From the NCBI GenBank assembly GCA_029783825.1, contig JAREIK010014593.1, positions 1-64,000 of the forward strand: DNA of 64,000 nucleotides. The letters are read 5' to 3'. This document shows positions 1-11,701 of the stretch, in pieces; position 1 is the stretch's first letter; each line of letters begins with the position of its first letter. The stretch comes from Sapria himalayana (lineage: Eukaryota; Streptophyta; Magnoliopsida; Malpighiales; Rafflesiaceae). The position numbers and the translations under genes were made by a program. A model generated the notes under the pieces. It did not search any database. It was not told the DNA's origin and was given only the letters and a program-made list of their open reading frames with translations.

Positions 1-3000
1 ATTATTTTTGATATTTATATATGTTATAACCTTTGAAAATATAATAATTTTTAAATATTTTTCAAAAGTGAATTCAATATTTAGTTATAATAATCATTAT
101 ATTTATATTTCATTTAAATTCAATATAAATAATTTTATTGATAAATATTCTAATAATGATCAAAAAATAAATTAATAATCTTTTATTAATAAGATAGATA
201 TCAATTAAAATAAAATTACAAAACCTAAAATGATTTAGAAGGAAAGCAAATTATATTACTATATAATAAATTTTTGTTTTGAAATTTTTTCTTCTTTTTA
301 TAAGTTTATCTATATTTTTTGATGAAAATAATTTATATAAATTATATTTGTCTAACTCATTATTTATATTGTTATTAATATTTAATAAAAATAAACTAAT
401 AAATTATTAAAATGTATATATTAAATTATAATGAAAAAAATAATATTGATATTTATTATTTATTATTTATTATTTTGGGTATACTAGTTTAAAAGTATTA
501 TCTTTTTAGGGTTTTAGAGATTTAGGAGTTATTGATTTAAGTGTTTAGGAATTTAGTTGTTTATAGGATTTATTTAAATAATGAAATAACAAAAAAATAT
601 TTTTGATATTTTCTCACATTTTCAAAGGTTATAACATTTGAAAATATAATAATTTTAAATTTTTTTAAAAATATTAATACAATATTTTGTAATAAGAATC
701 ATTAAAATTATATATCATATAAACTAAATATAAACAATTTTATCCATTGATATGATATCAATTCTCAAAAAATAAATTAATGTGCTAGTATTAATATGAT
801 AGATATAAATTAAAATATAATTGCAAAACCTAAAATTATTCAAAATCAAAGTAACAATTATTACTAAATAATAATTTTTATTTTTTAGTTTTTGCTTCTT
901 TTTATAAGCTAATTTTTTTTAATGAAAAATAAATTTTAAATTATATTTGTATCACTCATAATTTATTTTGTAATTAATATTTTAATAATTATTTAAATTA
1001 TAATTAAGGTTTACGAGTTTGTTAAAGGTTTAAGTATTTAGGGGCTTTTGTTGTTTAGGAGTTTAGAGGTTTAAGTGTTTAGGCATTTAGTGTTTATAAG
1101 TTTTATTTAGATAATGATATAAACAAATAATTTATTTTTATATTTTTTAAATTTTTGAAGGTTATACCTTTGAAAATATATTAATTTTTAATTTTTTTTC
1201 AAATGTAAATATAATATTTAGTTATAATAATCTTAATAAATATAAGTCATTTAAATTCAATATAATACTTACATTGCTAGTATTATAATAATGATCAAAA
1301 AAAATTTAATAAACTATTATTAATATGATAGATATTATTTAAAAGATTTGTAAAATCTAAATTTATTCAAATCAAAGTAAAATATATTACTAAATACTAA
1401 TTTTTTTTATGTTTTGCTTTTTTTATAAGTTTATATTTTTGTTATTAAAATAAATTATTTAATTATATTTGTCTTACTCATAATTTATTTTTTAATTTAT
1501 AATTCTTTAATAATAAACTAATAAATAATTAAAATGAATATTTAAAATTATAATGAATACAAATAAAATTGAGATTTACTATTTATTATTCAGGATATAC
1601 TAGGTTTACTGGTTTAAGTATTTAGGTGTTTGTTGTTAGGAGTTTAGTGATTTAATTGTTTAGACATTTAGTGATTTATAGTTTTTATTAAAGAATGAAA
1701 AAACAAAAAATTAATTTTTTGATTTTTTTTTAATTTTTTGAAGGTTATAACCAATGAAAATATAATAATTTTTAATTTTTTTTAAATGTGAATATAATAT
1801 TTAGTTATAATAAGCTTAATAATTATATATAATATAAACTCAATATAAATAATTTTATTGATAAATATTATATAATGATCAATAAATAAATTAATAAACG
1901 AGTATTTATAAGAATGATATAAATTAAAATATATTTGTAAAATCTAAAATGATTCAAAATCAAAATAAGCTATATTAGTAAATAATACTTATTTATTTTT
2001 AAAAATTTGCCTTTTTTATAAGCATTTTTTTAATGAAATATAAATTATTTAAACTAAATATGTCGCACTAATAATTTATTTTGTAATTAATATTTCTATA
2101 AAAATAAACTGATAATAATTAAAGTGAATATTTAAAATTATAATGAATACTAATAAAAATTAGATTTAATGATTATTATTTGGACTATACTAATTTAATG
2201 TTTTAAGTATTTATGGGCTTCTGGGTTTAGGAGTTTTGTCATTTTAGAATTTAGTCAATTAATGGTTTATAGGTTTTATATAAAAAATAGATTAACAAAA
2301 AATTTATTTTTGTTATTTTTTCTCATTTTTTGAATGTTATAACCTTTGAAAATATAATAATTTATAATTTTTTTTGAAAAGAAAATATACTATGAAGTTA
2401 TAATAATCATAATAATATATATCATATAAATTCAATATAAACTATTTTATTGATATATATTATAATAATGATCATATAAAAGTAATAAACAATTATTTAT
2501 AAGTAAATATTGTTTAAAATATATTTGTCAAAACCAAAAATGATTCAAATCAAAGTGAAATATTTTACGAAATATTAATTTTAAATTTTTAAATTTTTGT
2601 ATCCATTTATAAGCCTATATATTTTTTTGATGAAAAAATAAAATATTTAAATTATATTTGTCCTCACTAATAATTTATTTTTATTTATATTTCTATAAAA
2701 ATAATCTAATAATAATTAAAATGTATATTTAAAATTATAATGAATACTAATAAAAATGAGATTATCTTTATTATTTATTATTTATTATTTAGGGTATAAC
2801 TATTTAATTGTTTAAGTTTTTTGTGGTTTGGGGTTAATGAGTTTATTGATTTATATGTTTACACATTAGGTGTTTATAGGTTTTATTAATCAAAGAAATA
2901 ACAAAAAATTATTTTTATGAATTTTCATAATTTTCAAATGTTATAACCTTTAAAAATATAATATTTTTTTAATTAGTATGAAAATATGAATACAATACTT

Positions 3001-5832
3001 AGTTATAATAATCTTTAAAAATTATATTTGTTGTAAATTCAATATAAAAAATTTATTAATATATATTATTATAATGATCAAAAAATAAAATAATTAAATA
3101 TTATTAATAAGATAGATATTAATTAAAATATATTTGTAGAAACCAAAATAATTCAAAATCAAAGTATATTATATTACTAAAAAAATTTTAAATTTTTGAA
3201 ATTTTTGTTTATTTTTATAAGCTTATTTTTTTCATAAAAAATAATTTATTTAAATATATATGTCTCACACATTAGTTAATTGTAATTAATATTTCTATAA
3301 AAAATAAACTAAAAAATAATTAAATGAATATTTAAAATTATAATGAATACAAATAAAAATGATATTTATGATTTATTATATGTCGTATACTAGTTTAATG
3401 GTTTGATTATTCAGAGTTTTGTCGTTTAAGAGTATATCAATTTATGTTTTTAGGCATTTAGTGGTTTATAGGTTTCATTTATATAATAAAATAAAATTTT
3501 TTTTTAGATTTTTTCTGATTTTCAAAGGTTATAACCATAAAAAATAAATTAATATTTAAAATTATTTGACATGTGAATATAATTTTTAGTTATTATAATA
3601 TTAATAATTATATATGATATAAATTCAATATAAATAATTTTATTAATAGATATTATAATTATGATCAAAAATTAAAATAATAAACTATTAACAATAAGAT
3701 AGATATTAATTAAAAAATAATTACAAAACCCAAATTTATTGAAAATTAAAGTAAAATATATTACTGGATAATAATTTTTAATTTTTAAATTTTTACTTCT
3801 TTTATAAGCGTATATATATTTTTTTATTAAAAATAAATTATTTAATTATATGTGTCACACTCATAATTTATTTTGTAATAAAAATTTCTATAAAAATAAA
3901 CTAATAAATAATTAAAATGAATATTTAAAATAATAATTAATTGAAATATAAATTCAATTTATTAAGTAGTATATAGTGGTTTAATGGTTTATGTATTTAG
4001 GCATTACGGGGTTTAGGAGTTTACTGATATAACTATGTGTGCATTTAATGGTTTATAGGTTTTATTTAAAAATAAAACAACATAAAATTTATTTTATTAT
4101 TTTTTCATATTTCCAAAGGTTATAACCTTGAAAATATAATAATTTTTAAATTTTTTTCAAAAGTAAATTCAATATTTTAGTTATAATAATCATTATAGTT
4201 AAATATCATATAAATTCCATATAAACAATTTTATTGATAAATATTCTAATAATGATCAAAAAATAAATTAATAAACAATTATTAATAAGTTAGATATCAA
4301 TTAAAATATAATTACAAAATCTAAAATGATTCAGAAGGAGAGCAAAATATATTACTATATAATAAATTTTATTTTTAAAATTTTTTATTCTTTTTATAAA
4401 TTTATCTATATTTTTAGATGAAAAATAATTTATATAAATTATATTTGTCAAACTCATAATTTATTTTGTAATTAATATTTATATAAAATAAACAATAAAT
4501 AATTAAAATGAATATTTAAAATTAAAATGAAAAAAATAATATTGAGATTATTATTTATTATTTAGGGTTACCAGTTTAAAAGGATTATTATTTATTATTT
4601 AGGGTTTTAGAGATTTAGAAGTTATTGAATTTAGTGTTTAGGAATTTAGTGGTTATAGGTTTAATTTAAACAATGAAATAACAATTAAATTATTTTTGAT
4701 ATTTTTTCAAATTTTCAAAGATTATAACCTTTGAAAATACATAATTTTAAAATTTATTTAAAAATGTGAATACAATATTTAGTAATAATAATTATTATAA
4801 CAATATATAATATAAACTAAATATAAATAATTTTATTGATAGATATTATATCAAATATCAAAAAATAAATTAATAAACTATTTTAATATGATAGATATAA
4901 ATTATAATTTAATTCCAAAAACTAAAATGATTAAAAATCAAAGTAAATTTATTACTAAATAATACTTTTGTTTTTACTTTTTTGCCTCATTTTATAAGAT
5001 TATATATTTTTGAAAAGAAAATAAATTATTTAAATTATATTTGCTTCACTCATAATTAATTTTGTAATTAATATTTCAATAAATTATTTAAATTATATTT
5101 AAGGTTTACTAGTTTAAAGGTTTAAATATTTAGGGTCTTCGAAGTTTAAGAGTTTAGAGATTTATGTGTTTAGGTATTTAATGGTTTATAAGCTTATATT
5201 TAAACAATGATATAACAAAAAATAATTTTTTTTTATTTTTTCTCATTTTTTAAGGTTATAACCTTTGAAAATATAACAATTTTAAATTTTTTTAAAATGT
5301 GAATGCTATATTTAGTTTTGATAATATTAATAATTATATATCATATAAATTCAATATAAACAATTATATTGATATATATTATATTAATAATCAAAAAATA
5401 AATTAATAAACTATTATAAATAAGATAGATATTATTTAAAATATATTTGCAAAACCTAAATTTATTCAAAATCAAAGTAAAATAAAGTACTAAATAATAA
5501 TGTTTTTGATGTATTCCTTCTTTTTATAAGTTTATATTTTTTGTTCTTAAAAGTATATTATTTAAATTATATTTGGCTTACTCATAATTTATTTTGTAAT
5601 AAATATTTCTATAAAAATAAACTAATAAATAATTAAATGAATATTTAAAATTATAATAAATAGATATAAAAATTAGATTTATTAAGTATTATGTACTATA
5701 TAGTGGGTTAATGGTTTATGTATTTAGGTATTACGGGGTTTGAGTATACTGATTTAATTGTGTATGCATTTAGTGGTTTATAGGTTTTATTTATAAAATA
5801 AAATAACAAAAAATTATTTTTATTATTTTTTA

Positions 5833-5864
5833 ATATTTTCAAAGGTTATAACCTTTGAAAATAT
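5833..5864. repeat. Perfect 32-bp palindrome in a satellite monomer
   Basis: The core CAAAGGTTATAACCTTTG is extended symmetrically on both sides (ATATTTT on the left, AAAATAT on the right), giving a perfect dyad centred between 5848 and 5849. It is the clearest short example of the element found in nearly every monomer. Confidence 0.9.
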
Positions 5865-7169
5865 AATAATTTTTTAATTTTCTTTAAAAGCGAATTCAAT
5901 ATTTAGTTATAATAATCATTATATTTATATATCATATAAATTCAATATAAACAATTTTAGTGATTACTATTCTAATAATGATCAAAAAAAAAATTAATAA
6001 TCTATTATTAATAAGATAGATATCAATTAAAATATAATTACAAAACAATAAATGATTCATAAGCAAACCAAAATATTTTACTATATAATAATTTTTTGTT
6101 TTGTAAATTTTTTTTATTTTAAAAAGTTTATTTATATTTTTTGATTAAAAATAATTTACATAAATTATATTTGTCTAATTCATAATTTATTTTTTAATTA
6201 ATATTTATATAAAAATAAACAAATAAATAATTAAAAAGAATATTAAAAATTATAATGAAAAAATATAATATTTATTATTTATTATTTAGGTATACCGGTC
6301 TAATTTAAATTATATCTGTCTCACTAATAATTTATTTTGTAATTAATATTTCTATTAAAATAAACTGATAAATAATTAAAATAAAAATTTAAAATTATAT
6401 CGAATAAAATTAAAATGAGATTTATGATTTATTATTAATGTATACCAATTTAATAGTTTAAGTATTTAGAGGTTTTGTCGTATAGGTGTTTAGCGATTCA
6501 TGTTTTTAGGCATTTAGTGGTTTATAGGTTTTATTTAAACAACAAAATAACAAAAAAAAATTTTAATTTTTTTGTCATTTTCATAGGTTATAACCTTTGA
6601 ATATATAATAATATTTAAAATTTTTTGAAATGTGAATACAATATTAGTTATAATAATTTTAATAATTATATATCATATAAATTCAATATAAACAATTTTA
6701 TTGATAGATATTATAATAATTTTCAAAAATTAAATTAATAACTAATAATAATAAGATAGATATTAATTAAATAATATTTACAAAACCCAAATTGATTCAA
6801 AATTAAAGTAAAAAATATTAGTGGATAATAATTTATAATTTTTAAAATTTTACTTATTTTATAAGTGTATATATTTTTTTTATTAAAAATATATTATTTA
6901 AATTTTATTTATAGCACTTATAATTTATTTTGTAATAAAAATTATTATATAAATAAACTAATAAATAATTAAAATGAATATTTAAAATTATAATAAATTA
7001 AAATAAAAATTAGATTTCTTAATTATTAAGTAGTCTATTGCGGTTTAATGATTTATGTATTTAGGCATTACGGGCATTAGAAGTTTACTGATTTAACTAT
7101 GTATGCAATTAGTGGTTTATAGGTTTTATTAAAAATTAAAATAACAAAATATTTATTTTTATTATTTTT

Positions 7170-7205
7170 TTATATTTTCAAAGGTTATAACCTTTGAAAA
7201 TATAA
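7170..7205. repeat. Perfect 36-bp palindrome in a satellite monomer
   Basis: The same dyad as elsewhere in the array, here extended to 36 bp and centred between 7187 and 7188. The pairing breaks at 7169/7206. It could extrude as a cruciform or be a binding site for a dimeric protein. The function is not known. Confidence 0.9.
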
Positions 7206-7350
7206 TAATTTTTAAATTTTTTTATATGTGAATTCAATATTTAGTTATAATAATCATTATATTTATATTTCAAATAAATTCAATATAACCAATATTATTG
7301 ATAAATATTCTAATAATGATCACAAAATAAATTAATAATCTATTGTTAAT

Positions 7351-7364
7351 AAGATAGATATCAA
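7351..7364 (+). repeat. 5' target-site duplication of the 7.4-kb LINE
   Basis: The satellite word aagatagatatcaa lies directly before the first LINE base. It recurs exactly at 13279-13292 after the LINE A-tail, where the satellite monomer continues in phase (AATTAAAATATAATTAC). A 12-14 bp duplication, depending on how the A-run is assigned, is typical of LINE target-primed insertion. Confidence 0.9.
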
Positions 7365-7369
7365 CCTAG

Positions 7370-7669
7370 ACAAAAATTAATAAAAGAATTAGGAAAGGAA
7401 GATTTGAAAAAAAGAAAGTTGTAGAAAAGAGCTGGGCAAAGGAAATAGTTAATAGCTTAGAAGATGAGCTAGATGTTAGAAGTGGGATCAACCTAGACAA
7501 AAAAGCGGAAGAACCAAAGCCTTTTAAAACCTCTAAAGATGATATAGATATTGAAAAATTCTATAATAAAATGGGAAATAGAGAATGGGCCATGGAAGAA
7601 ATAAAAATTATGGCCGTTCAGCTAGGTAGGAAGTGGGGAGAGGAGAAAATAAAGATACGAGTGCTATAA
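7370..7669 (+). pseudogene. Possible ORF1 C-terminal remnant of the LINE
   Basis: One frame is open from after a TAG at 7367 to a TAA at about 7667. The peptide is lysine- and glutamate-rich and includes the stretch KKVVEKSWAKEIVNSLEDEL near its start and NREWAMEEIKIMAVQLGRKW near its end. Charge and position just upstream of ORF2 suggest the tail of ORF1, the nucleic-acid-binding protein of L1-type LINEs. I see no zinc knuckle or RRM that would prove it. It has no convincing start, so it is a fragment. It could instead be an unrelated 5' leader that happens to be open. Confidence 0.45.
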
Positions 7670-7754
7670 AAAGATCTAGAAACAGGATAAAAATACATAA
7701 ATAAAACTTATGATTCAAAGTGCACCACTAGAGCTAGGGCTAAATCTAACTCCA

Positions 7755-8512
7755 ATGTTTAGATTTCTCTACTGGAATGCAAGGGGCATCGGAAACGCCC
7801 CTACTATAAAAAGAATTAAAAAATTAATACAAATCCATAAAACTCCACTTATAATATTAGTTGAACCCATAATAAGTAAGGACCAGATAGAACACTATAA
7901 AATATCTTAGGATTTGATGAGGCATTTTCCAACAAAAATAACAAAATTTGGCTATTTTGGAAAAACATATTTAACATAAACATTTTAGAAGACTCAGATA
8001 AAATGATCAACTTTAGCTTAGATTCCGCCCGGGATGAAATAATTTCGGCAGTCTATGCTAAATACACCAAAGAAGGTAGAAGGTCCCTTTGGGATGACAT
8101 ACTGAAAATAGCCAACCTAAACATACCCTAGATAATAGGATGTGACTTTAACATAATAAGGAAAGTTTGTGAAAAAACAGGGGGAAATCCTCCTAACAAA
8201 AAAGCTATCTCTCATTTTAATAAGACTATATCAGAGGCCAGTCTGATGGAAGCAAGCTTCCTAGGCTCTCGTTACACCTGGTGCAATAACCAGAAAGATA
8301 AAAGGACCATATGGGCAAGATTAGATCGAGTATTATATAATGTAAAATGGCTAGAGTCATATGGATCCACGTCAGAGAAACATCTAAATATATCATGTTC
8401 AGACCATAATCCACTAATCATATCGGTAGAAAAATCTAGACTAATAAATAACTCTTTTAAATTCCAGAATGCATGGTGCTTGCATCACACATTTATTAAT
8501 ACGGTTAAAAAT
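7755..8512 (+). other. APE-like endonuclease domain of LINE ORF2 (broken)
   Basis: Apurinic/apyrimidinic-type endonuclease, which nicks target DNA to prime reverse transcription. Visible motifs, in order: YWNARGIG (asparagine of the active site), LIILVEPI (catalytic glutamate), IIGCDFNII (Asp/Asn motif), GSRYTWCNNQ, WARLDRVLYN, and the terminal SDHNPLII with the catalytic Asp-His pair. All the usual landmarks survive at sequence level. The reading frame is broken by one frameshift near 7906 and by the TAG at 8129. The AT-rich target and TTAAAA-like insertion context fit L1-type cleavage. Confidence 0.9.
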
Positions 8513-8557
8513 TAATGATCAAAGGAAGCATCAGGAAATCCGGGTCAAATCTAGAAT

Positions 8558-10720
8558 ATGAAGATAAATATACTTAAAAAACACTTAAGGACATGGAATA
8601 AAGATATCTTTGGTAATATCAATAATAACATCATTGTAGCAGAACCGGAAGTTGAAAAAAGGGAACTAGATGATTATTTACTTCAAAATAAAGACAGTAG
8701 AAAGGAGTTAAATAGAGCACAAGCCGAATTAAAACTAAAGCTTCTCATGGAGGAAGTCTTCTGGAAACAAAAAGCCAAAATAAAATGGTTGAAAGAAGGA
8801 GACAAAAACACGAAGTTCTTTCAGAAATCAGCCAAACTTAAAATACAAAAGAATAGTATAAAAGGCATAAAAAACAATCTAAATAAATGGTTAGACAAAG
8901 ATATAGATATTAAAAATCACTTTGATGATCACTTTGAAAGATTATTTAGAGGAGACATAATCCTGCATGAAAATTATCTTCTACATCACATTGAACATAA
9001 AATCACTAGTGTAGAAAATGATATGCTCACAAGTTTTCCGAATGAAGAAGAACTAAAGACTATGATTTTCAGTCTGGGCAAAAATAGCGCTCCGGGCCCG
9101 GATGGGTGGAATAATGAATTTTACCAAAATTGCTGGCCTATTATAAAAAATGAGCTCTTAAATGTCATAATCTAGATTTTTTGTTGGAGTCGAGATCGGT
9201 AAGAAATGGAGCAGCACGTATATCGCTCTCATTCCAAAAATGAAAAATCCTCAAATGGCAGAGATTTTAGACCTATTAGCTTATGCAACTCCATCTACAA
9301 AATTTTGTCTAAGTTGCTTCAAAGTAGATTAGTTGGAGTTCTACCAAAAATCATATCTAAAGAACAGTCAAGATTCATGAAAAATAGGCTAATAATGGAG
9401 AATATCTGTCAAGCTAAAGAAATGATTAAAGAAATAGGTACTAAAACTAGAGGGCATAATGTCCTGATAAAGTTAGACCTATCTAAAGCCTTCGATAGAG
9501 TAGATTGGAATATCTTATGCTTTACCATGAGAAAGATGAGATTCTCAGAAACCTGGATTGATCTGATATATTGATGTATATCAAGCTCATGGATCAAAGT
9601 TCTTGTCAATGGAGATCTAGGAAAAGACATCAAGCCACTAAGAGGTTTAAGACAGGGAGATCCACTATCTCCCTCTCTCTTTAACATTTACATAGAACTA
9701 TTAATTATTAACATTAAAGTTAAGATGCACTCTAACATAATAGGACATTTTAGACAGCCGAAAGATACCCCCTCAGTGGGATGTCTGGCGTATGCGGATG
9801 ATGTGATAATCTTCACAAACGGTAGTGCCAAGTCCCTCCATAATCTGATGGACTTATTAAAAACATTAGAAAATGAAACAGGGCAGAAAATAAATAACCA
9901 TAAATGTCAATTCATGAGTGCCAAGAATGCTCCACCAAGCTTAAATTTCAAAATTAACTAGAATAACAGGGTTTTCTCATAAAAAAGGAGCTATGCAATA
10001 TCTTGGCTGCCCGCTTTATGAAGGAAAATTAAAACCAGAGTATTTAGAATTCTTACATGTTAAAATCAAAAATAAAATTGCAGGTTGGAAAGTAGAATCA
10101 CTTAACATGAGCGGTAGGATTACTGTAATTACCCATGTGCTTCAAAGTGTAACCATGCAAAATCTGATGATTACCTATCTTCCAGAGGCATTTAAAAAAG
10201 TATTGAGAACGAATTGGCCCATTTTCTATGGGGATCTAGCAATGGAAAAAGAAAGCTTCACTGGAAAGTGGAAAGATTTATGCTACCCTAAACAGGAAGC
10301 AGGGCTGGGTTTTGTTGAGTTAAATGACCTTGCCAAATCCTGGGCATGTAAAAGATGGTGGAGACTCAAGGAAAATAACAGCCTTTGGGCTGAGTTTATG
10401 AGATCTAAATATTGCATAGAGGGAGACACAAGCAAAGATAGAAGAAAGAATAAAGCCTCACAAGTCTGGCTACAAATGCTCAATCAAAGAGAAATAGTTG
10501 ACAAATACTCCAAATTCTCCAAAAATGGCTGGAAATGGATTTTGAATGCAGATGGTTCTTTCTCTCTCAAATCAATTAAAGAAATAGTGAGAAACAGGAA
10601 GGTTGTGCAACCTTTATTTAAATGGGTCTGGAATAATGATAATAGTCAAAAAATTAAAACTCATACACGGAAAGTGCTCTCAAATATTGTACCGATAGAT
10701 GAAAACATAAAAGGAAAGGT
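8558..10720 (+). other. Reverse transcriptase domain of LINE ORF2 (broken)
   Basis: RNA-directed DNA polymerase of the element. Motifs, in order: WNKDIFGNI and FWKQKAKIKWLKEGDKNTKFF in the linker before the RT; SAPGPDGWNNEFY near 9086; RDFRPISLCNSIYKILSKLL; LIKLDLSKAFDRVDW (first catalytic Asp) near 9470; LRGLRQGDPLSPSLF near 9640; the YADD active site at 9791-9802; then YLGCPLYEGKL and KIAGWKVESLNMSGR of the thumb-side region from 9993. The catalytic residues are all present, but stops and frameshifts listed under the whole ORF2 prevent translation as one chain. Confidence 0.95.
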
Positions 10721-11701
10721 ATACAACTCCCCTCCAGGTGCGAATGCTGTTTCTATGCCACAGAAACATTAGATCATTTGTTCTCTCAAGGAAATATTGC
10801 ATCGGTAATATGGAAAAGATTAGAAACTGAAATGGGTATTAAGCATAAATGTTCTTCTATTAGAGATAGACTTCTTAAGTGGAGTTTGGCTCACTCACAG
10901 CATAGTCTTCACACTTGGCTTAAAAATAATATTCCTCATATTACCATCTGGTGTATATGGAAAGCCAGGAATAGTAGTATATATGAAGGTCGCACTATGG
11001 TAGTTGAAGATATATGGAAAGCCATTAAGAAAGAAATAATAATCACCTCGAAAGCTAATCTGATAGTAGCTAGAAACTCTTACCTAGACATAGACTCTCT
11101 TAACTTCTGGAACCTCACAATTGCAAAATCCCCTCCATATAAGGCCATAGTAGTTATGTGGGAAAAGCCAGCTAAAGGCAGATTAGCTTTAAACACTGAC
11201 GGTAGCTTCGATAGAAACATAGGTTTAGCAGGAGGTGGGGGGGGGGGGGGGGGGGGCGTAAGAGACCATAATGGTCTTCTTATACTTGCTTATTCGGAAG
11301 TCATTAAAGCCTCATCTGCAATACATGCTGAAATCATAGCATTAAGAGAAGGTTTATGGGTATGTAAATCTAAAAATCTATCAAATCTAGATATACAGAT
11401 AGATTCTAAAATCTTAGTTGATCTAGTAAATAAAAAAAGTAGCATGTGGAAATATGAAGAAGAGTTAGAAGATATTAATACACTAGTAGAAGCTTTGAAT
11501 GCATCGATCATACATATTTATAGGGAAGCTAACTCACTGGCAGACAAGTTATCTAAAGAAGGAAGAAATAAAAATTTTCAGAAATATGAACAAGAGTCTC
11601 TCCCAGAAAAATTTAAAGGAATTACAAAAATGGATAAGGCAGAACTCCCATACATTAGAATAATAAAAACTCTTTCCTCTAATGATGAATGTTTCAATTA
11701 A
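10718..11701 (+). CDS. C-terminal zinc-finger/RNase H segment of LINE ORF2, still open
   Basis: From the last frameshift to the TAA at 11699 the frame has no stop. The first part holds CECC followed by ETLDHLF (cysteines at 10739, 10745 and 10748, histidine at 10775), matching the zf-RVT motif after plant LINE RTs. The second part is an RNase H of the RVT_3 (archaea-like) type, which removes RNA from the RNA-DNA hybrid. Its acidic residues are NTDGS (Asp codon at 11198), HAEIIAL (Glu at 11330), QIDSK (Asp at 11402) and REANSLADKL (Asp at 11543). All four are intact. Nine consecutive glycines, encoded by a 20-G run, sit between the first and second motifs where the second LINE copy has GGRCGLIRD. 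This is probably not an independent gene: it lacks an ATG start and is the tail of a dead ORF2. Confidence 0.85.
   Translation, partial: GIQLPSRCECCFYATETLDHLFSQGNIASVIWKRLETEMGIKHKCSSIRDRLLKWSLAHSQHSLHTWLKNNIPHITIWCIWKARNSSIYEGRTMVVEDIWKAIKKEIIITSKANLIVARNSYLDIDSLNFWNLTIAKSPPYKAIVVMWEKPAKGRLALNTDGSFDRNIGLAGGGGGGGGGVRDHNGLLILAYSEVIKASSAIHAEIIALREGLWVCKSKNLSNLDIQIDSKILVDLVNKKSSMWKYEEELEDINTLVEALNASIIHIYREANSLADKLSKEGRNKNFQKYEQESLPEKFKGITKMDKAELPYIRIIKTLSSNDECFN
11237..11256 (+). repeat. Run of 20 G inside the RNase H coding region
   Basis: Twenty consecutive G after GGAGGT and before CGTAAGAGACC. It encodes polyglycine at the turn after the first catalytic strand and keeps the frame. Compared with the second LINE copy it looks about three codons longer. 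Such a run is G-quadruplex-prone and is also a classic site of sequencing or assembly length error. Confidence 0.9.

Larger units (their letters stand above)
1..7350 (+). repeat. AT-rich satellite array, + orientation, first block
   Basis: Tandem array of diverged monomers. The landmark word GGTTATAACC or a close variant recurs near 24, 627, 1157, 1741, 2335, 2937, 3527, 4117, 4717, 5252, 5840, 6585 and 7182, so the usual spacing is about 530-600 bp and one interval is about 745 bp. Each monomer runs in the same order: a telomere-like TTTAGGNN block, a palindromic GGTTATAACC dyad, a stretch with GATAGATAT, a stretch with AAAATGATTCAAAATCAAAG, then TTTTTATAAGCTTAT, then AATTTATTTTGTAATTAATATT. 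No coding capacity is seen. Monomers differ by many substitutions and small indels, so this is an old array. Confidence 0.95.
7710..11701 (+). pseudogene. LINE ORF2 polyprotein, disrupted (endonuclease - reverse transcriptase - RNase H)
   Basis: This is the polyprotein that nicks target DNA and reverse-transcribes the element RNA. The likely start is the ATG at 7710, or the internal ATG at 7755 directly before FRFLYWNARGIG. Reading uses frame 3 (7710 to about 7906), then frame 2 to about 9950, frame 3 to about 10720, and frame 2 to the TAA ending at 11701. Breaks seen: frameshift near 7906; in-frame stops at 8129 (TAG), 8513 (TAA), 8516 (TGA), 8552 (TAG) and 9572 (TGA); a compensating frameshift pair near 9171 and 9250; frameshifts near 9950 and 10720. 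The stop at 8129 falls where the family has tryptophan (P-W-IIGCDFN). The TGA at 9572 fits CGA to TGA. Full length would be about 1300 residues, normal for plant L1 ORF2. Confidence 0.93.
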
